Part shown: positions 1 to 10,569 of the stretch, piece by piece
Layout of the letters: every line of letters starts with the position of its first letter
Position numbering within the stretch: the stretch's first letter is position 1
Source of the DNA: Atopsyche davidsoni
Lineage: Eukaryota; Arthropoda; Insecta; Trichoptera; Hydrobiosidae
DNA length: 64,000 bases
Assembly: GCA_022113835.1 (NCBI GenBank)
Contig: JAILWY010000027.1
Location: 10,790,501 to 10,854,500, forward strand
Direction of reading: 5' to 3'
Position numbers and translations under genes: made by a program
Notes under the pieces: model-generated
Database searches by the model: none
The model's input: only the letters and a program-made list of their open reading frames with translations
Told to the model about the DNA's origin: nothing

Positions 1-829
1 ATATACGTTGTTATGTGTAAATTATAATAAATATATTTTTTTAAAAAGCAGTACTACAATCCTACAGCAGTATAGATTTTATTATTTTCTCACTTCTTTA
101 AAAAATCCTATTGCATATTAATTACAACCTGTTACTCTACCCCAAATATCTTAACTAGAATGCTAGTAATTTTATTAAGTCCAATCTACATGTTCTGCGG
201 CTTAGTATTCGTGTTAAAAAAAAGTTAAATATTTAAGTTGAAATCAATAAAAGTATCGACTTTATAAAAAATAATATTGGATTCTGTCTGAAAGCTATAA
301 ACAGTGTCTACGGTTAGACGTGGCGTCCAAAAGAGAGCTTCGAGGGGACGAGGGCTTTATGTTTAGTGCAAAAGCTTGTCCAAAAGTCCTTGCGCCAAAT
401 TAAAGCTGCATGCACGCGTTGCGACACAATCGACAACCGCACGTAACTGGCACATAGCGTCCTCTTCGCGATGTTTACCAAGCAATTAAAAAAAAACCAC
501 CCAGATCGAAAGGATTGTAATTGAGCGTTTGTTTGTCGGTTGTGTTGCAACGTGTTTATTTCTAATTTTTTTTTCAGAATTTGAGTATCATTTTACAATT
601 TGAATGAATATTTTTTTTAAATATTAATTCATTGAAATAAAAATACGGTGACTATGAAAAACAATGAAGTTGGTGTTTTGACTTTATGACGGGTATAAAA
701 TAAATATAATTTTATTCAAGAATAAGAATAATTTTATAAAAAATAAATACTCTGTGGGCTTTTCATGAATAAAAATATTCCTGTTATAAATTATAATGTA
801 AAACTTATCATTGAAAAACACTAATTCCT
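1..829. other. AT-rich stretch without a recognised gene
   Basis: The sequence is AT-rich and low in complexity, apart from a patch at about 310-550 with ordinary base composition. The short open frames here have no recognisable domain. I see no promoter, RNA gene or clear repeat. Confidence 0.5.
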
Positions 830-1065
830 TGAATACCAAGCTGGGAATTGCTACAAATGTTTTTTCCTCGTCACGAAAAAATTCCCTCTTCGGTTTTAAT
901 ATTTAATTATAATACTTAAAAATAATCCTTAAAAGGTGATTTCTATTTAGCCCAAAAAGCCTGTCCTCTGGGAGAGTAATTGTTTTGTCATTTTGTGAGG
1001 TATATTTTTTTTAGTTTTTCTTTTTATTAATAGCGATATTCGATTGATATAAAAGGAGTAGTGAT
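830..1065 (+). repeat. Left arm of an inverted repeat pair
   Basis: This stretch recurs in reverse complement at about 2150-2420. Shared landmarks, in the same order, are the words CCTTGAATACCAAGCTGGGA, TTCGGTTTTAATA, GATTTCTATTTA, GCCTGTCCTCTGGGA, GTTTTGTCA and ATAAAAGGAGTA. The arms have diverged by small indels, so the duplication is old. The two arms enclose the signal-peptide exon at 1503-1545. The family is not recognised. Confidence 0.7.
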
Positions 1066-1502
1066 TTTTTCATTATGTTGTTTATTAATCTATATATATA
1101 AAACACAAACTCAAAAACCGGCGGTTATTTGGCTGCTTGCCTTTAGAACCATCCAACCGATGTGCCCCAAACCGGTTTCATTTGCAGGCCAACAATACTA
1201 AGGTCATTTTAGACCACTTAAATTAAACAATTAATAATCAAATACGGTTAATTAATTAAGTAGATTTTCGACATTTCCCATACAAAAGTTTCAACATTTT
1301 GCGGTCGCAAATACTTTTCAAAAATAGAACTGTCATGTTTGCGGATAATGCAGGCTGCCAACAAAAAAAACACTGATGTTTGTTAAGATTAGTATGACGT
1401 TGCCGTTGTATAATGCAGACAAATAAAAAATGTGTTTTATTTCTTTATTTAGCGTAGTAGCACATAAAAAACATAAAAAAATAAATAACAAAGCACACTT
1501 AC

Positions 1503-1545
1503 CGACTGAGAGCACCGCAAGCCACAGCATCTTCCCCGACCCCAT
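1503..1545 (-). CDS. First coding exon (signal peptide) of a gene running off the left edge
   Basis: On the minus strand an ATG at 1545 opens a short exon reading MGSGKMLWLAVLSV, a basic start followed by a hydrophobic stretch, typical of a secretory signal peptide. It stops at a consensus donor (GTAAGT, minus strand 1502-1497) in phase 1. The chitin-binding gene at 38.5 kb has the same design: a signal-peptide exon ending in phase 1 with GC-rich DNA upstream. The rest of this gene would lie at lower coordinates, beyond the window, so its product cannot be named. An upstream in-frame GTG is present but is not needed. The call rests on exon shape alone. Confidence 0.5.
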
Positions 1546-1629
1546 CCCGGACGGCACTCGGGCAACTTTACAGATAAAACCACTTCACGAACAACTCCTG
1601 CGGAACTCGAAACCACTACCGAGCTGGCG

Positions 1630-1693
1630 GGCGGGGCTGCGGGGCTGCGGGACTGCGGGACTGCGGGACTGCGGGACTGCGGGACTGCGGGAC
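1630..1693. repeat. GC-rich 9-bp minisatellite, CTGCGGGA(C/G) type
   Basis: About seven units of CTGCGGGAC or close variants stand in tandem inside a GC-rich island (about 1540-1780). The island sits directly upstream of the minus-strand signal-peptide exon, so it probably covers that gene's promoter or 5' UTR. A minisatellite with the same core, on the opposite strand, occurs at 37592-37657. Confidence 0.8.
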
Positions 1694-1969
1694 GGCGGCG
1701 TGCACGCCTGCTGGGCTCTGGCGCGGGACTGGTCGGAAAACTCCGCGAGCCCCCCAGCTGCTCAGCCCCCGCTCCTCCACTATCTAAATATAATATTTAC
1801 TTTACAAACAATTTCTCTTTCACGTGCTGTCATCAAACCAGATGATGCGATATATTTCATGGGATATTTTTCAGCGCTGAAAACAACGCCTACTACTCTA
1901 ATATTACTAATATGATTAGGCACATTAGTTCACACATAGAAGATGATCAAAGAAATTCTCAGAAAAATA

Positions 1970-2052
1970 TCATCGTGATTTGTGTGGGATTTGAACCCAC
2001 ATCCCCTGGCTTTCATGGCCGGTGTACTAACCCTTGTACTAACGATCATACT
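1970..2052 (-). repeat. tRNA-derived SINE fragment
   Basis: On the minus strand the segment has a perfect T-arm hairpin, GTGGG-TTCAAAT-CCCAC (2000-1984), which holds a good RNA polymerase III B box. It is preceded by an anticodon-arm-like stem with loop CATGAAA. The D-arm region is poor, with a duplicated TTAGTACA word, and no good acceptor stem can be drawn. It therefore looks like a SINE head or tRNA pseudogene, not a working tRNA. Confidence 0.5.
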
Positions 2053-2149
2053 CTACATATGAACCAATGTACTCAGGCCAGCCAATATTTAATCATAAGC
2101 CTTATCATATTAGTAATAATATAATAAACCGTCTGATTGACGTTCAATC

Positions 2150-2420
2150 CAAAAAATAGACATACTCCTTTTATATTCATCAAATACCTTTATTGTCAAA
2201 AAAATAATAATAACAAATATATCTCATAAACTGACAAAACAACTACTTTCCCAGAGGACAGGCTTTACAGGCGTAAATATAATAAGTACCGGTTTAAATA
2301 GAAATCGCCATTTACAGGTTATTGTTCAGCATAATATAATTCTGTATTAAAACCGAAGGTAAAATTCTTTCATGATGAAAAAATACATATTTTTAATCAT
2401 AGCGTCTCCCAGCTTGGTAT
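2150..2420 (-). repeat. Right arm of the inverted repeat pair
   Basis: This is the reverse-complement partner of 830-1065. It is slightly longer because of insertions in the middle. Just beyond it, two further words are duplicated in direct orientation: one near 2463-2600 matches 2775-2925, and about 55 bp around 1843-1895 match 2643-2700. The whole 0.8-2.9 kb block is therefore built from several rounds of duplication. Confidence 0.65.
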
Positions 2421-4620
2421 TCAAGGTATAAATGTATTTGAAACATCATCAGTTTTAAACAATGTCTTATTACGCGAATACTGGTATAGATCACCAAGAT
2501 ATAAATATTAATGAATAATTTAATTTTCTTAGCAAGATTGTTGAAACTCAAAAGGTTTTCTGTAGATCTTTCGTTTAATAAATAATCACTATGCATTATA
2601 AAAAAACTCATTATATGTATAAATCTCATGTGCTGTTACAAATGAGATGATGCGATATATTTTATGGGATTTTTTTTAGTGCTGAAAACAACGTCTGCGG
2701 TCAAATTTATAAAACAATGTTTATAACATTGATTCAAAGTATTAAAACCTAAATCAGCGTAAGACATATTCAATGTCTTACGCTAATGTTGGTATAGATC
2801 ACCAAGATATCAGGTATAATTATGTTTTCTTTACAATATTGTTGCAACTCAAAAGGTTTTCATTTAACCAAATACTTTATATGGTTTATTAAAAAAATCA
2901 TTATATGTACGAATATTTATCATGACCCAAAAATGCTGTTTTCTGCTCTCAAACTTCTGTATATTTCATATCATGAATATTTCAAACCAATCCCATATGA
3001 ATCATACAGAGAGTTAAAAGAAAAAAAAACTCCCGTCTACCAGATAGCATTCAACCATCAATCTATTATTGTGTTTAATCAGATCAAATATTCAATTTAC
3101 TTTTAAAATATTTCAATATGCTATCAAAGCCGCCGAGGAATCGTCAAAATGCCAAAACTGTATTATAACGCTGAAGTATCTTTTATACAAATCTTCTGCG
3201 GAAGTGATTATTTAATAAAGCACGATGGGCCATTCATCACGCCTGCTCAAACTGATTAATACTAAATAGTTAAATTGTAATAAAAAAATCATTATGTATA
3301 CGATAATTAAAATTGAATATGTTTTTGTTCAGCAGTTATCTAACTACTGCACAGATGCCCGGATTTGTTTGCCGATACTTCTCGGCATATCGCATCGCAA
3401 AAAAACTCAGCTCCACAGGTAAGAAAACTCCAGAGCCTTACGCAACACCTTGGAGTCATTGATGCTTATTGATGAATGATCATAAATAGTTTAATATTTA
3501 CACTTCAATGTATTTTACATAATTCAAGCTGACAGCCTGTAGATAATAATTCAATTTTCACTTCTAGTTTACGAGGCAGGCTTGAGTGAGTTTTTTTTTT
3601 ATGTTTCACTAAATATTGACTAATGCGCTTTGCGTAAGCAGTACCACTTGTGCACAGCTTAAAATAAAGTAAATTCTTCTTCAGAATACAATTGGTGAAA
3701 GCAGGGGCGTGCGTGGGGCAGATAATCTACGTCAAAAGTTCAATTTTATTTCTATATGACAGTGGGCAAATATTCATGTTGGTGTTATTGAATTAATATT
3801 TTTGGGGACTCGACTTCGCGTTGCCTCTCATACACGACCTGCGAAAACTCAGGCAAAAAATCTAAATAAAATAATAATACACTGTCCCTGTCCAGCACAA
3901 GAATCCGTAGAATCCTGAGCAAGCAATCAAATGTGCATTGTTTCGTCTTGCTTGCATACTTTCGTCACGCATGCCATTTTCGCAAGTAGAGGTTTATTAC
4001 AAATCTGAGCAAAGTGCAGCCATTGCGCTATAAAAAAAGAAAATTCAATATTAATTTATATATTTCTTTGTACAGTGAAATCATAATTTTATGTATGATT
4101 AGTTGATATGATCTATAGAATCAATCATAAAGATGTAACACCCCCGAGGGATGGGTTAAATTAACCTGTTTACAAGTACCTTGATTACAGCGTTTTATTT
4201 CGTAATCGTTTTTAATTAAACTGCAAAAAGACTGAGAATAAATTTGCATTAAAATATTATTTAAATAGTCCTGACTTCAAACGGCGTAAATTTTATATAA
4301 TTGCTTTGTGTTTTACCAAATTAAACCGGAAATTAACTTATTACATTTTTAGCTATACTTACACAATGCGATTATCGTATTGCTTTTACCGAAAGTAAAA
4401 GTTGCATTCAATGGCAACATATTTCATGACTTTTTGTTTTGTGCGCTTAATTGTAATGATAAATCTACAAATAACATTACCTTTGTGGTTTAAGTAAAAT
4501 TAACCACCGACTGCCTTAGTCCCAGGGGCGGAGCACCTTTCTCTTTGATAATAATTTCGCCTGTATATCACATTATTATAATTAATCAGGATCATGGAAA
4601 GGATAAATTGCTTAAGTGAA
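2421..4620. other. Non-coding stretch with short direct duplications
   Basis: Two direct duplications are visible: about 2463-2600 against 2775-2925, sharing GGTATAGATCACCAAGATAT and ACTCAAAAGGTTTTC, and the word GATGATGCGATATATTT at about 1843 against 2647. The open frames show no domain. From 3.1 to 4.6 kb I see only AT-rich unique sequence. Confidence 0.45.
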
Positions 4621-4640
4621 GACGCTTAGTGAATGTAAAA

Positions 4641-5490
4641 ACCTCTCCTCAGAGGAGGTTGGCGACTATTTTACTGAGAATATACTCATGCTGGACCAGT
4701 GTTCATGGTTTTCTAAGGGGAAAATAGTGTAGTGAGTCCCCGAGTATTTCTACACCGCAGTTTTATATTGGAAGGAAGAGTATGCGTATTGCTACTGCCC
4801 AATAGCATTATTATACAGTGTGTCCAAAGAGAGTATCGGGTATTTGTTAGTTCAGTAAAAAAAAAACTACTAGTAATCAAGCTTTTTATTTTATTGTTAA
4901 ATATAAGAATATAAAATAAAAAAAATATTTCTAAAAGATGATGTTATCCAAATGGTGACCGTTACGCTGCTGGCACTCTTCTAATCTGGAACGAAGATTG
5001 CTGACACATAGCCCTCGATATTGCTGCCATTTCTGACCTGATGTTTTGTATCAATTCCGTTAGGTTCGTCGGATTATTCTCATAAACCCTACTTTTAGGG
5101 ATACCTTAAAAGTAGGGTTTAGTCAAGAGGGCTAGGGTCGGGGCTTCTGGGAGGCCAGTTGATGTTACCTCTTCGTGAAATGACTTTATTAGGGAATCAT
5201 TCGTTAACAGCTTCAATTGATTGATTGAATGTATGGCAAGTAGTCTTGTTGGAAGCACGTTCTTGAGTTGAAACCTTGAAATTCCTGCAACTCTGGGCCC
5301 AAAAATTTCGTCCGCTCCGAATCAACTTCAACGCTAAAACAAATACCCGATACTCTTTTGGACACCCTGGATAAACCTTTCCTTACAAAGCTCTTGCGCT
5401 TAGATCTAATACTCCTTTTGCAACAAGCTACAGAAACAATAGCAGGAGCCCCCCCACATCGACAAGGTACTTCCAGTATCCCTCCACATT
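4641..5490 (-). mobile_element. 3' tail of an RTE-like retrotransposon, split by a DNA transposon
   Basis: On the minus strand this matches other copies in the window that end in the block 'GTCGCCAACCTCCTCTGAGG'. The outer parts are 4641-4815 and 5370-5490, and the transposon at 4816-5369 interrupts them. The uninterrupted order is seen at 7.68-7.94 kb and 19.6-19.7 kb. The link to RTE-like elements comes from 27.6-28.1 kb, where the same tail follows reverse-transcriptase coding sequence. Confidence 0.65.
4816..5369 (-). mobile_element. Short Tc1/mariner-superfamily DNA transposon, copy 1
   Basis: The terminal inverted repeats are CAGTGTGTCCAAA on the left and TTTGGACACCCTG on the right. 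The left flank is TA (4814-4815) and the right is GA (5370-5371), a mutated TA. The inside matches copy 2 at 10.04-10.57 kb, which keeps the C-terminal end of a DDE transposase on the minus strand. Here that frame is broken. The related retrotransposon copy at 19.6 kb shows the uninterrupted site, which fixes the element boundaries and the TA target. Confidence 0.8.
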
Positions 5491-5534
5491 GCCGATCCTT
5501 TACATACGTCAAGTACGTCTTTAAGTATAAATAG

Positions 5535-6122
5535 CTCAGGGCAGGTCTGCCCTGAGCTGTCAGGATAATAAATAACGCAAACGATTCGCGGAGACGAGGG
5601 CGGACAATAAAACCCAGTGCATCCAGGGCCAGGAAGTGTCGAGTGGAGGAGGAAACGCTTTTCGCCGTTGATGTTATGTTGCTTGTTGATTATGAATGTA
5701 GATCAAAAGGCTGGCGAAATGTTTGCGTATTCGTTTATTAAGATGACAGAATTATACGTGGTTACTGGTCGAGTGTCTGCGTCTCTCTGTATCGTTATCG
5801 CTGGGGTTCTAGGGTTGTTGTAAAATTAGAAAGTCTCTACCTGCGGTAGGGGCGGAGCTTAACAAGTCAAATAATGTAGTGGTGTATTTGCACTGACCGC
5901 TACACGCTCATTCCTATTGTGCAGCCAATGCTTGATATATTTTAAGTATATATCCGTCTCTACAGTCAGGTCTGCCCTGAGCTGTCAGGATGAGAAATGA
6001 CGCAAACGATTCGCGGAGACGAGGGCGGACGATGCAACCCAGCGCGGCCAGGGGCAGGAAGTGTCGAGTGGAGGAGGAAACGCTCATTCCTATTGTGCAG
6101 CTAATGCTTGAAATATTTTATT
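5535..6122. repeat. Tandem duplication of a ~160-bp unit; first copy split by an LTR
   Basis: The unit begins near a hairpin word (CTCAGGGCA / TGCCCTGAG, at about 5536), runs through CGCAAACGATTCGCGGAGAC and GAAGTGTCGAGTGGAGG, and ends near CATTCCTATTGTGCAGC. Copy 1 is 5535-5659 plus 5905-5950. Copy 2 is about 5967-6122 and is uninterrupted. The LTR at 5660-5904 lies in copy 1, so the tandem duplication lets the insertion site be read directly. What the unit is remains unknown. Confidence 0.8.
5660..5904 (-). mobile_element. Solo LTR (TGTAG...CGAAA family), copy 1
   Basis: On the minus strand the element starts TGTAGCGGTCAGTG and ends GGCGAAA, 245 bp. It is flanked by the 4-bp duplication CGCT (5656-5659 and 5905-5908). 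The neighbouring tandem copy at about 6080 reads straight through the site with a single CGCT, which confirms the ends. Related copies are at 13316-13548 and 43525-43977. No internal retroviral-type coding region is present, so it is a solo LTR or an LTR-only fragment. Confidence 0.85.
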
Positions 6123-7050
6123 GGCTCGCCAGTTCTATCACTCGAGGGGTGGGCCGATAAGCCGCGTTGTTTATTGCACATTGTTGGCGGCGCACAGGGC
6201 CGCATTGTCCGCGAGAACAATGGCCCTCGTCAGGCCCGACTCCGGGAGACTTATGCAAATGCCTGTGCCAGGTGCGAGCCGCTCTAATGGGAGAAACAAA
6301 CAAATTTGCACACTCTGTGGGACCTTGGCGATATGTCAAGATAACCAGACAGCGTTTTCATAGCCGTTTTTAATTAACTGCCTCATTTTTCCCATCACTA
6401 TCACTTTCGATATAGATTATTTAAATCTTGCAAGTATTTGGTCTATATTTTGGCAATAGCGACGTTCGGCTGCGGGTGTGTTATTATAAATGCCGATTTA
6501 CGCAAAAATATTCTGCAAATACACACAATCGAATTGCATAATGCTATAAAGTTTTGACCGAATTCTTTACGTCACGTCTAATTAACAGATTGGGGGTTAA
6601 ATTAACGATCACTGCTTAAATTTAATTGGCGAAAAAATATTTTGATAAATAATTTATTGGAAATAAAACACTGCGGTTAATAGCGAGGATTTTTTTTCCG
6701 TCAGTTTTGATGAAACGCAAACGAAACCATTTGATTGAAATCCTGTTTTTTTTAATAAATTTTTCTCGTATTTTCAATCCAACCCGAGTATCTGTGATTA
6801 ATGAGGTGAGCGTTCATTATTGTTCGATAGGCTTTACAATTTTCCGGTGCAATAATCTTATTTCAACATCAGTTACTCGTTACTTCTAAATAAGTTCAAG
6901 GCTCTTCTCCGTTCCTATTGCTCAACCACGGACTGATTGTTTTATTGTTATTCTCTAAAAAAAAAAACCACTTGCTAGAATCAACTACCGGTGTTTTTTT
7001 TTTTTTTTTTATAACCCTCGAGTATCAGACTGCGATCACGAGTGAAGCTT
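6123..7050. other. Unique non-coding stretch
   Basis: Positions 6123-6370 have balanced base composition and no repeat relative in the window. They contain the octamer ATGCAAAT (6253-6260). They could be a regulatory element, but that is a guess. From 6370 to 7050 the sequence is AT-rich with a T-homopolymer at about 6993-7010. Confidence 0.4.
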
Positions 7051-7190
7051 TTTTTACTGATTACATATTTTTCTTTACAATAACGGAAATAGAAAAATCC
7101 ATGTGCCACGTAAGCCACATGTCGTAAGCCCTACAACCTGCGCGCAGGACCACATACCATATTGCAAGCATAGCCTTAAATTGCCTTTCG
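7050..7190. repeat. Dispersed repeat, copy 1 of 3
   Basis: The order AATAACGGAAATAGA, GTAAGCCCTACAACCTGCGCG, then GCAAGCATAGCC recurs at about 38990-39120 and 39440-39570. Copies 2 and 3 keep the phrase GAAACCCA-ACGC-CC. It may be a SINE or MITE. No terminal repeats could be fixed. Confidence 0.6.
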
Positions 7191-7679
7191 ATTGCGACCT
7201 CGAATAAAAAATTAAATAAATTTGGTTTGACCGAAGAATCTTCTTTTTAACAATTGAAATCAAGCAGGCGGGCCTCTTGATGAAGATTGGAAGCATTAAA
7301 ATAATTATTACGTCCGCTACAGCGAGAGACTAAAAGCGACTGGGGGAAATGTTGACATTCAAAGTTCAACAGTAATATGCACATACTTAATGATAACAAT
7401 TATTTGTAACTCTGGCCCGGAATCCAGCTTTAAGTTTTCTTCATATTTATCTGACCCGGTGGGAATTTCGTGATCTGCAGGCTTTGTCGCGGTTTCGTTG
7501 ATAATTAAACAGCCATTCCGGCGTCGGGCGCGTCAAGCCTTCTGGAGTGCCTCCGAACAGATTATCAATCGTTATTGCTGAAATGTAATTAAATATTCAG
7601 TAATTTACACCCGCTAAAGCCTCGCACGCACGCTTGTCTGAAATGAAGCATGAGAAACTAAAAATAGAGACACTGTTAA

Positions 7680-7940
7680 GTGATACTTCATCTTCATCGG
7701 GTGCCTCTCTCACAGAGCATATACTCATGCTGAATTAGTGTTCATGGTTTTCAAAGGGGAAACTACTACGCCCCAGTTTTATTTTTGAAGGAAACGTCTG
7801 CGTATTGCTGCTGCCCAATAGCATTATTATATGTATAATCATTTTTTTATAAAACTCTTTATCCGATACTCTTCCTGCAGCAAACTACAGAAACAATAGC
7901 AAAAGATTCCACTTCGACATGGTACTTCTAGAGCACACAC
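7680..7940 (-). mobile_element. RTE-like retrotransposon 3' tail, copy
   Basis: It carries GTGTTCATGGTTTTCAAAGGGG, the CTGCCCAATAGCATTATTATA word and the CTACAGAAACAATAGCA word, in the order seen around the transposon at 4.8-5.4 kb. It has no transposon between them, so this is a second uninterrupted copy. The tail is on the minus strand. Confidence 0.6.
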
Positions 7941-8468
7941 TTCTACTAATATTTTAAGTTCACTACTCCCTTACCGATTCTTTACACACGCTTAGAGGAG
8001 AGCGGGGAGGTAATGATACTAAAAAGCAACAATCTAATATATACATATTGTTCCTTACATATCGTAATTACACTTTTAAACTATTATTTCGACATTACGT
8101 TTGTACAATGCAAGCAGAAAATATAAATATTTTTATCACTTTCAAAATAAGTAAACAAGTAAACTGACTCAATCATATTAAAATTTTCTCAAACTTGAAT
8201 TGAAAGGGTGGAAGCAGGAACTAGTTTAAAAAATATTGCGATGTATAAAACTGCTTTCTGAGCTTGCAGGCGCAAAAATCCTCAGTATTTTGATGACAAA
8301 CCAACAGCGTCCTGTTTTGCGTTGATAGGATTTCGCTTGTCAGCTGCGTCGCAGCGCGTGTAGGCAGCTCGAGTCCCGAGGCGGGCTGTCGTTTGAGAAA
8401 TCTTTCAGCGCGGGGCGGCATGACTTTCTTCTTATCGGGCTTTTTTGGCGGAACAGGAAAAAAGTTAT

Positions 8469-8822
8469 TTAGAAGAGGCAACCTTCGAGGTTATACTCGA
8501 GAAGGGAACTGATCGATGGGTTTGGGACTATGGGGGAGGAGATTTGGAAGGAGAGGGCGAGGTCAATAATGACCTCGTGGATCGTTTTGACGTTTTTGGC
8601 GTTTTGGACGAACCACGGGGCATTGAGTGGCCAGCGCAGGATTTTATTTTGTATGACCTGGAGAGGTTTATGTCTCTCAATCAGAAGTGAAATCCAATTC
8701 CGCGGTGTGGACTTCTTCGGGCTCCTCGGGCGATATTTCCACGAAAGCCTTCGCAGCCCTGGCATTATTGTCAAAACGCAAACAACGCGTGTCGATTCCA
8801 AAAATAGTATAATATAATACAA
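8469..8822 (-). pseudogene. Jockey-like non-LTR reverse transcriptase relic
   Basis: The minus-strand frame contains KPLQVIQNKILRWPLNAPWF followed by a histidine-bearing 'TIHEVI' stretch. This resembles the end of jockey-clade reverse transcriptases, where LQ-x-QNK-x-LR...NAPW-x-V-x-N is followed by a conserved histidine. Only this C-terminal piece remains and the open frame ends soon after. It is a dead fragment. The assignment comes from motif resemblance only. Confidence 0.5.
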
Positions 8823-8829
8823 TCCGTGG

Positions 8830-10030
8830 GAACCCGACTCGGCTATTTCACGAATTCCCCTAATCGGCTGTGCGTTGTCACGACGCCAACTTTGCTGATA
8901 AGTGGACTGGGATAATGCTTAGATATAAAGGTCAGCTTAGTTAATAATCGTACTTATTGATAAATTGCAAATTACAGCACCACAAGATTTGATTCAAACT
9001 CATTTTTATTATTATTTTCCGAGTCCATTCTCGCGGCCCATTAAAATATCCACACAATTATTCGCAAACTTATACGTTTTTAATGCTTAAATTTCAGTTA
9101 GTTATTTATTTATTTTTTTATATAATAATTCCAAACTTTTCGCCATAAGTAATTTTTGTTTTGGTATGGTGAAAATGATTTAAATAACTATTTTTATTAT
9201 TTAGGTAAAAACTATACCAGAAGTAAAAATATTGAATCGCCAAATACCATATTTACAAATTATGTAAAAAAATTGCAGAACGAGGCGTGCTCAATCTTCC
9301 GTGTATGTAAATTGCAGCCAATCCGCCTCGCGGGCCCCTTGCTCGCACTTCCCGTGGCCATTGGCAGTGACGACACTGGCAATTACTGAAAATCAAAATT
9401 ACATCGAAAATATATATATATTTCATCATCTTTGGCGCTAGAACTTAGACGTGTCTTGTAACTTCAAAATACTCTTGTTTGTCTCTAGCCATCTTCTATT
9501 TATTTTAGCCTGAAATTTTTTTGCAACCCCTGGAGAATACATATTCTCAGTTTCTTTTTCGAGGAGAGGGAGGATGTGTTGTAAAAAATTAAGTAAATCA
9601 AATTAAGGTTATTTGTGTAAACCAAATACATTGGAGTTTCCACGCATTGATTAATCTGATTCCACTTACCGAAGTTCACCATTATGATTAATTCAGACGA
9701 TCAAAAGGCTTTCGTCTCTTTCGATAAATGTCGAGGGTTCTAGCACGAACCAGACAATTCCGGGCAGAGGACGTGTTTATAAATGTGATTATTTGGTCGT
9801 TGAAAAGTGATCGATGCTTTAATTAATAATAATAATAAAAAAAACAAAAAAGTTTGTATGAAGTGAAATTTAATCATTGACATCTGTTTTAGGCGTGTTT
9901 GTACAATATTTTTTAAGATTACTTTAAAACTCAATATGCTACACTTGTGGAGATATTTTTACGTGATGATACATACGATGCGTAATTTATTAAACTCATC
10001 TATATTCAACGAATATTTTAAAAAATGTCG
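8830..10030. other. Non-coding stretch, nothing recognised
   Basis: AT-rich sequence with short open frames that lack domains. I see no inverted or direct repeats that match elsewhere in the window. Confidence 0.4.
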
Positions 10031-10039
10031 ATTATTATA

Positions 10040-10566
10040 CAATGTGTCCAAAAAGAGTATCGGGTATTTGTTAGTTTTTTTTATTTTTTATTGTTGATTA
10101 TAAGAATACAAAATGGAAAATTATTTTAAAAAGATGGTGTTATCTTAAAGGTGACCGTTACGCTGCTGGTACTCTTCTAATCTGGAACGAAGATTGCTGA
10201 TAACACGCTGACACATAGCCCTCGATATTGCTGCCATTTCTGACCTGATGTTTTGTTTCAATTCCGTTAGGTTCGTCGGATTATTCTCATAAACCCTACT
10301 TTTAAGGTATCCCCATACGAAATAATCAAGAGGGCTAAGGTCGGGGCTTCTGGGAGGCCAGTTGATGTTATTAAATGACCTTATTAGATAATAATTCATT
10401 AACAGCTTCAATTGATTGATTGAATGTATGGCAAGTGGTCTTGTTGAAACCACGTTCTTGAGTTGAAACCTTGAAACTCCTGCAACTCTGGGCCCAAAAA
10501 AATTCGCAGCATATCGCAGTAACGGTCACTATTCACATTACCCAATACTCTTTTTGGACACTATAT
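10040..10566 (-). mobile_element. Short Tc1/mariner-superfamily DNA transposon, copy 2
   Basis: The left end reads CAATGTGTCCAAAAAGAGTA after a TA, and the right end reads TACTCTTTTTGGACAC near 10560. The inside is collinear with copy 1 at 4816-5369. A minus-strand frame (10453-10145, 102 codons) contains WPPRSPDLSPLDYFVWGYL, the block around the third catalytic acidic residue of DDE transposases, and ends EEYQQRNGHL. The N-terminal DNA-binding part and first catalytic residues are missing, so it cannot move itself. The exact right end is uncertain because the outer three bases differ from copy 1. Confidence 0.75.
10145..10453 (-). pseudogene. DDE transposase C-terminal fragment
   Basis: The frame starts in mid-protein. 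SPDLSPLDYFVWG matches the Tc1/mariner (DDE_3-type) pattern PDL-x-P-x-D/E-xx-W at the last catalytic position. The downstream 'LTELKQNIRSEMAAI...R' helix is usual for these proteins. About two thirds of a normal transposase is absent. Confidence 0.7.
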
Positions 10567-10569
10567 GGC

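Noticed and set aside
1430..1915. A 161-codon plus-strand protein
   Set aside because: It is a shadow of the GC-rich minisatellite and the promoter of the minus-strand signal-peptide exon. Its composition follows the 9-bp repeat.
1970..2052. A working tRNA gene on the minus strand
   Set aside because: The T-arm is perfect, but no acceptor stem or proper D-arm can be drawn and the anticodon stem has a mismatch.
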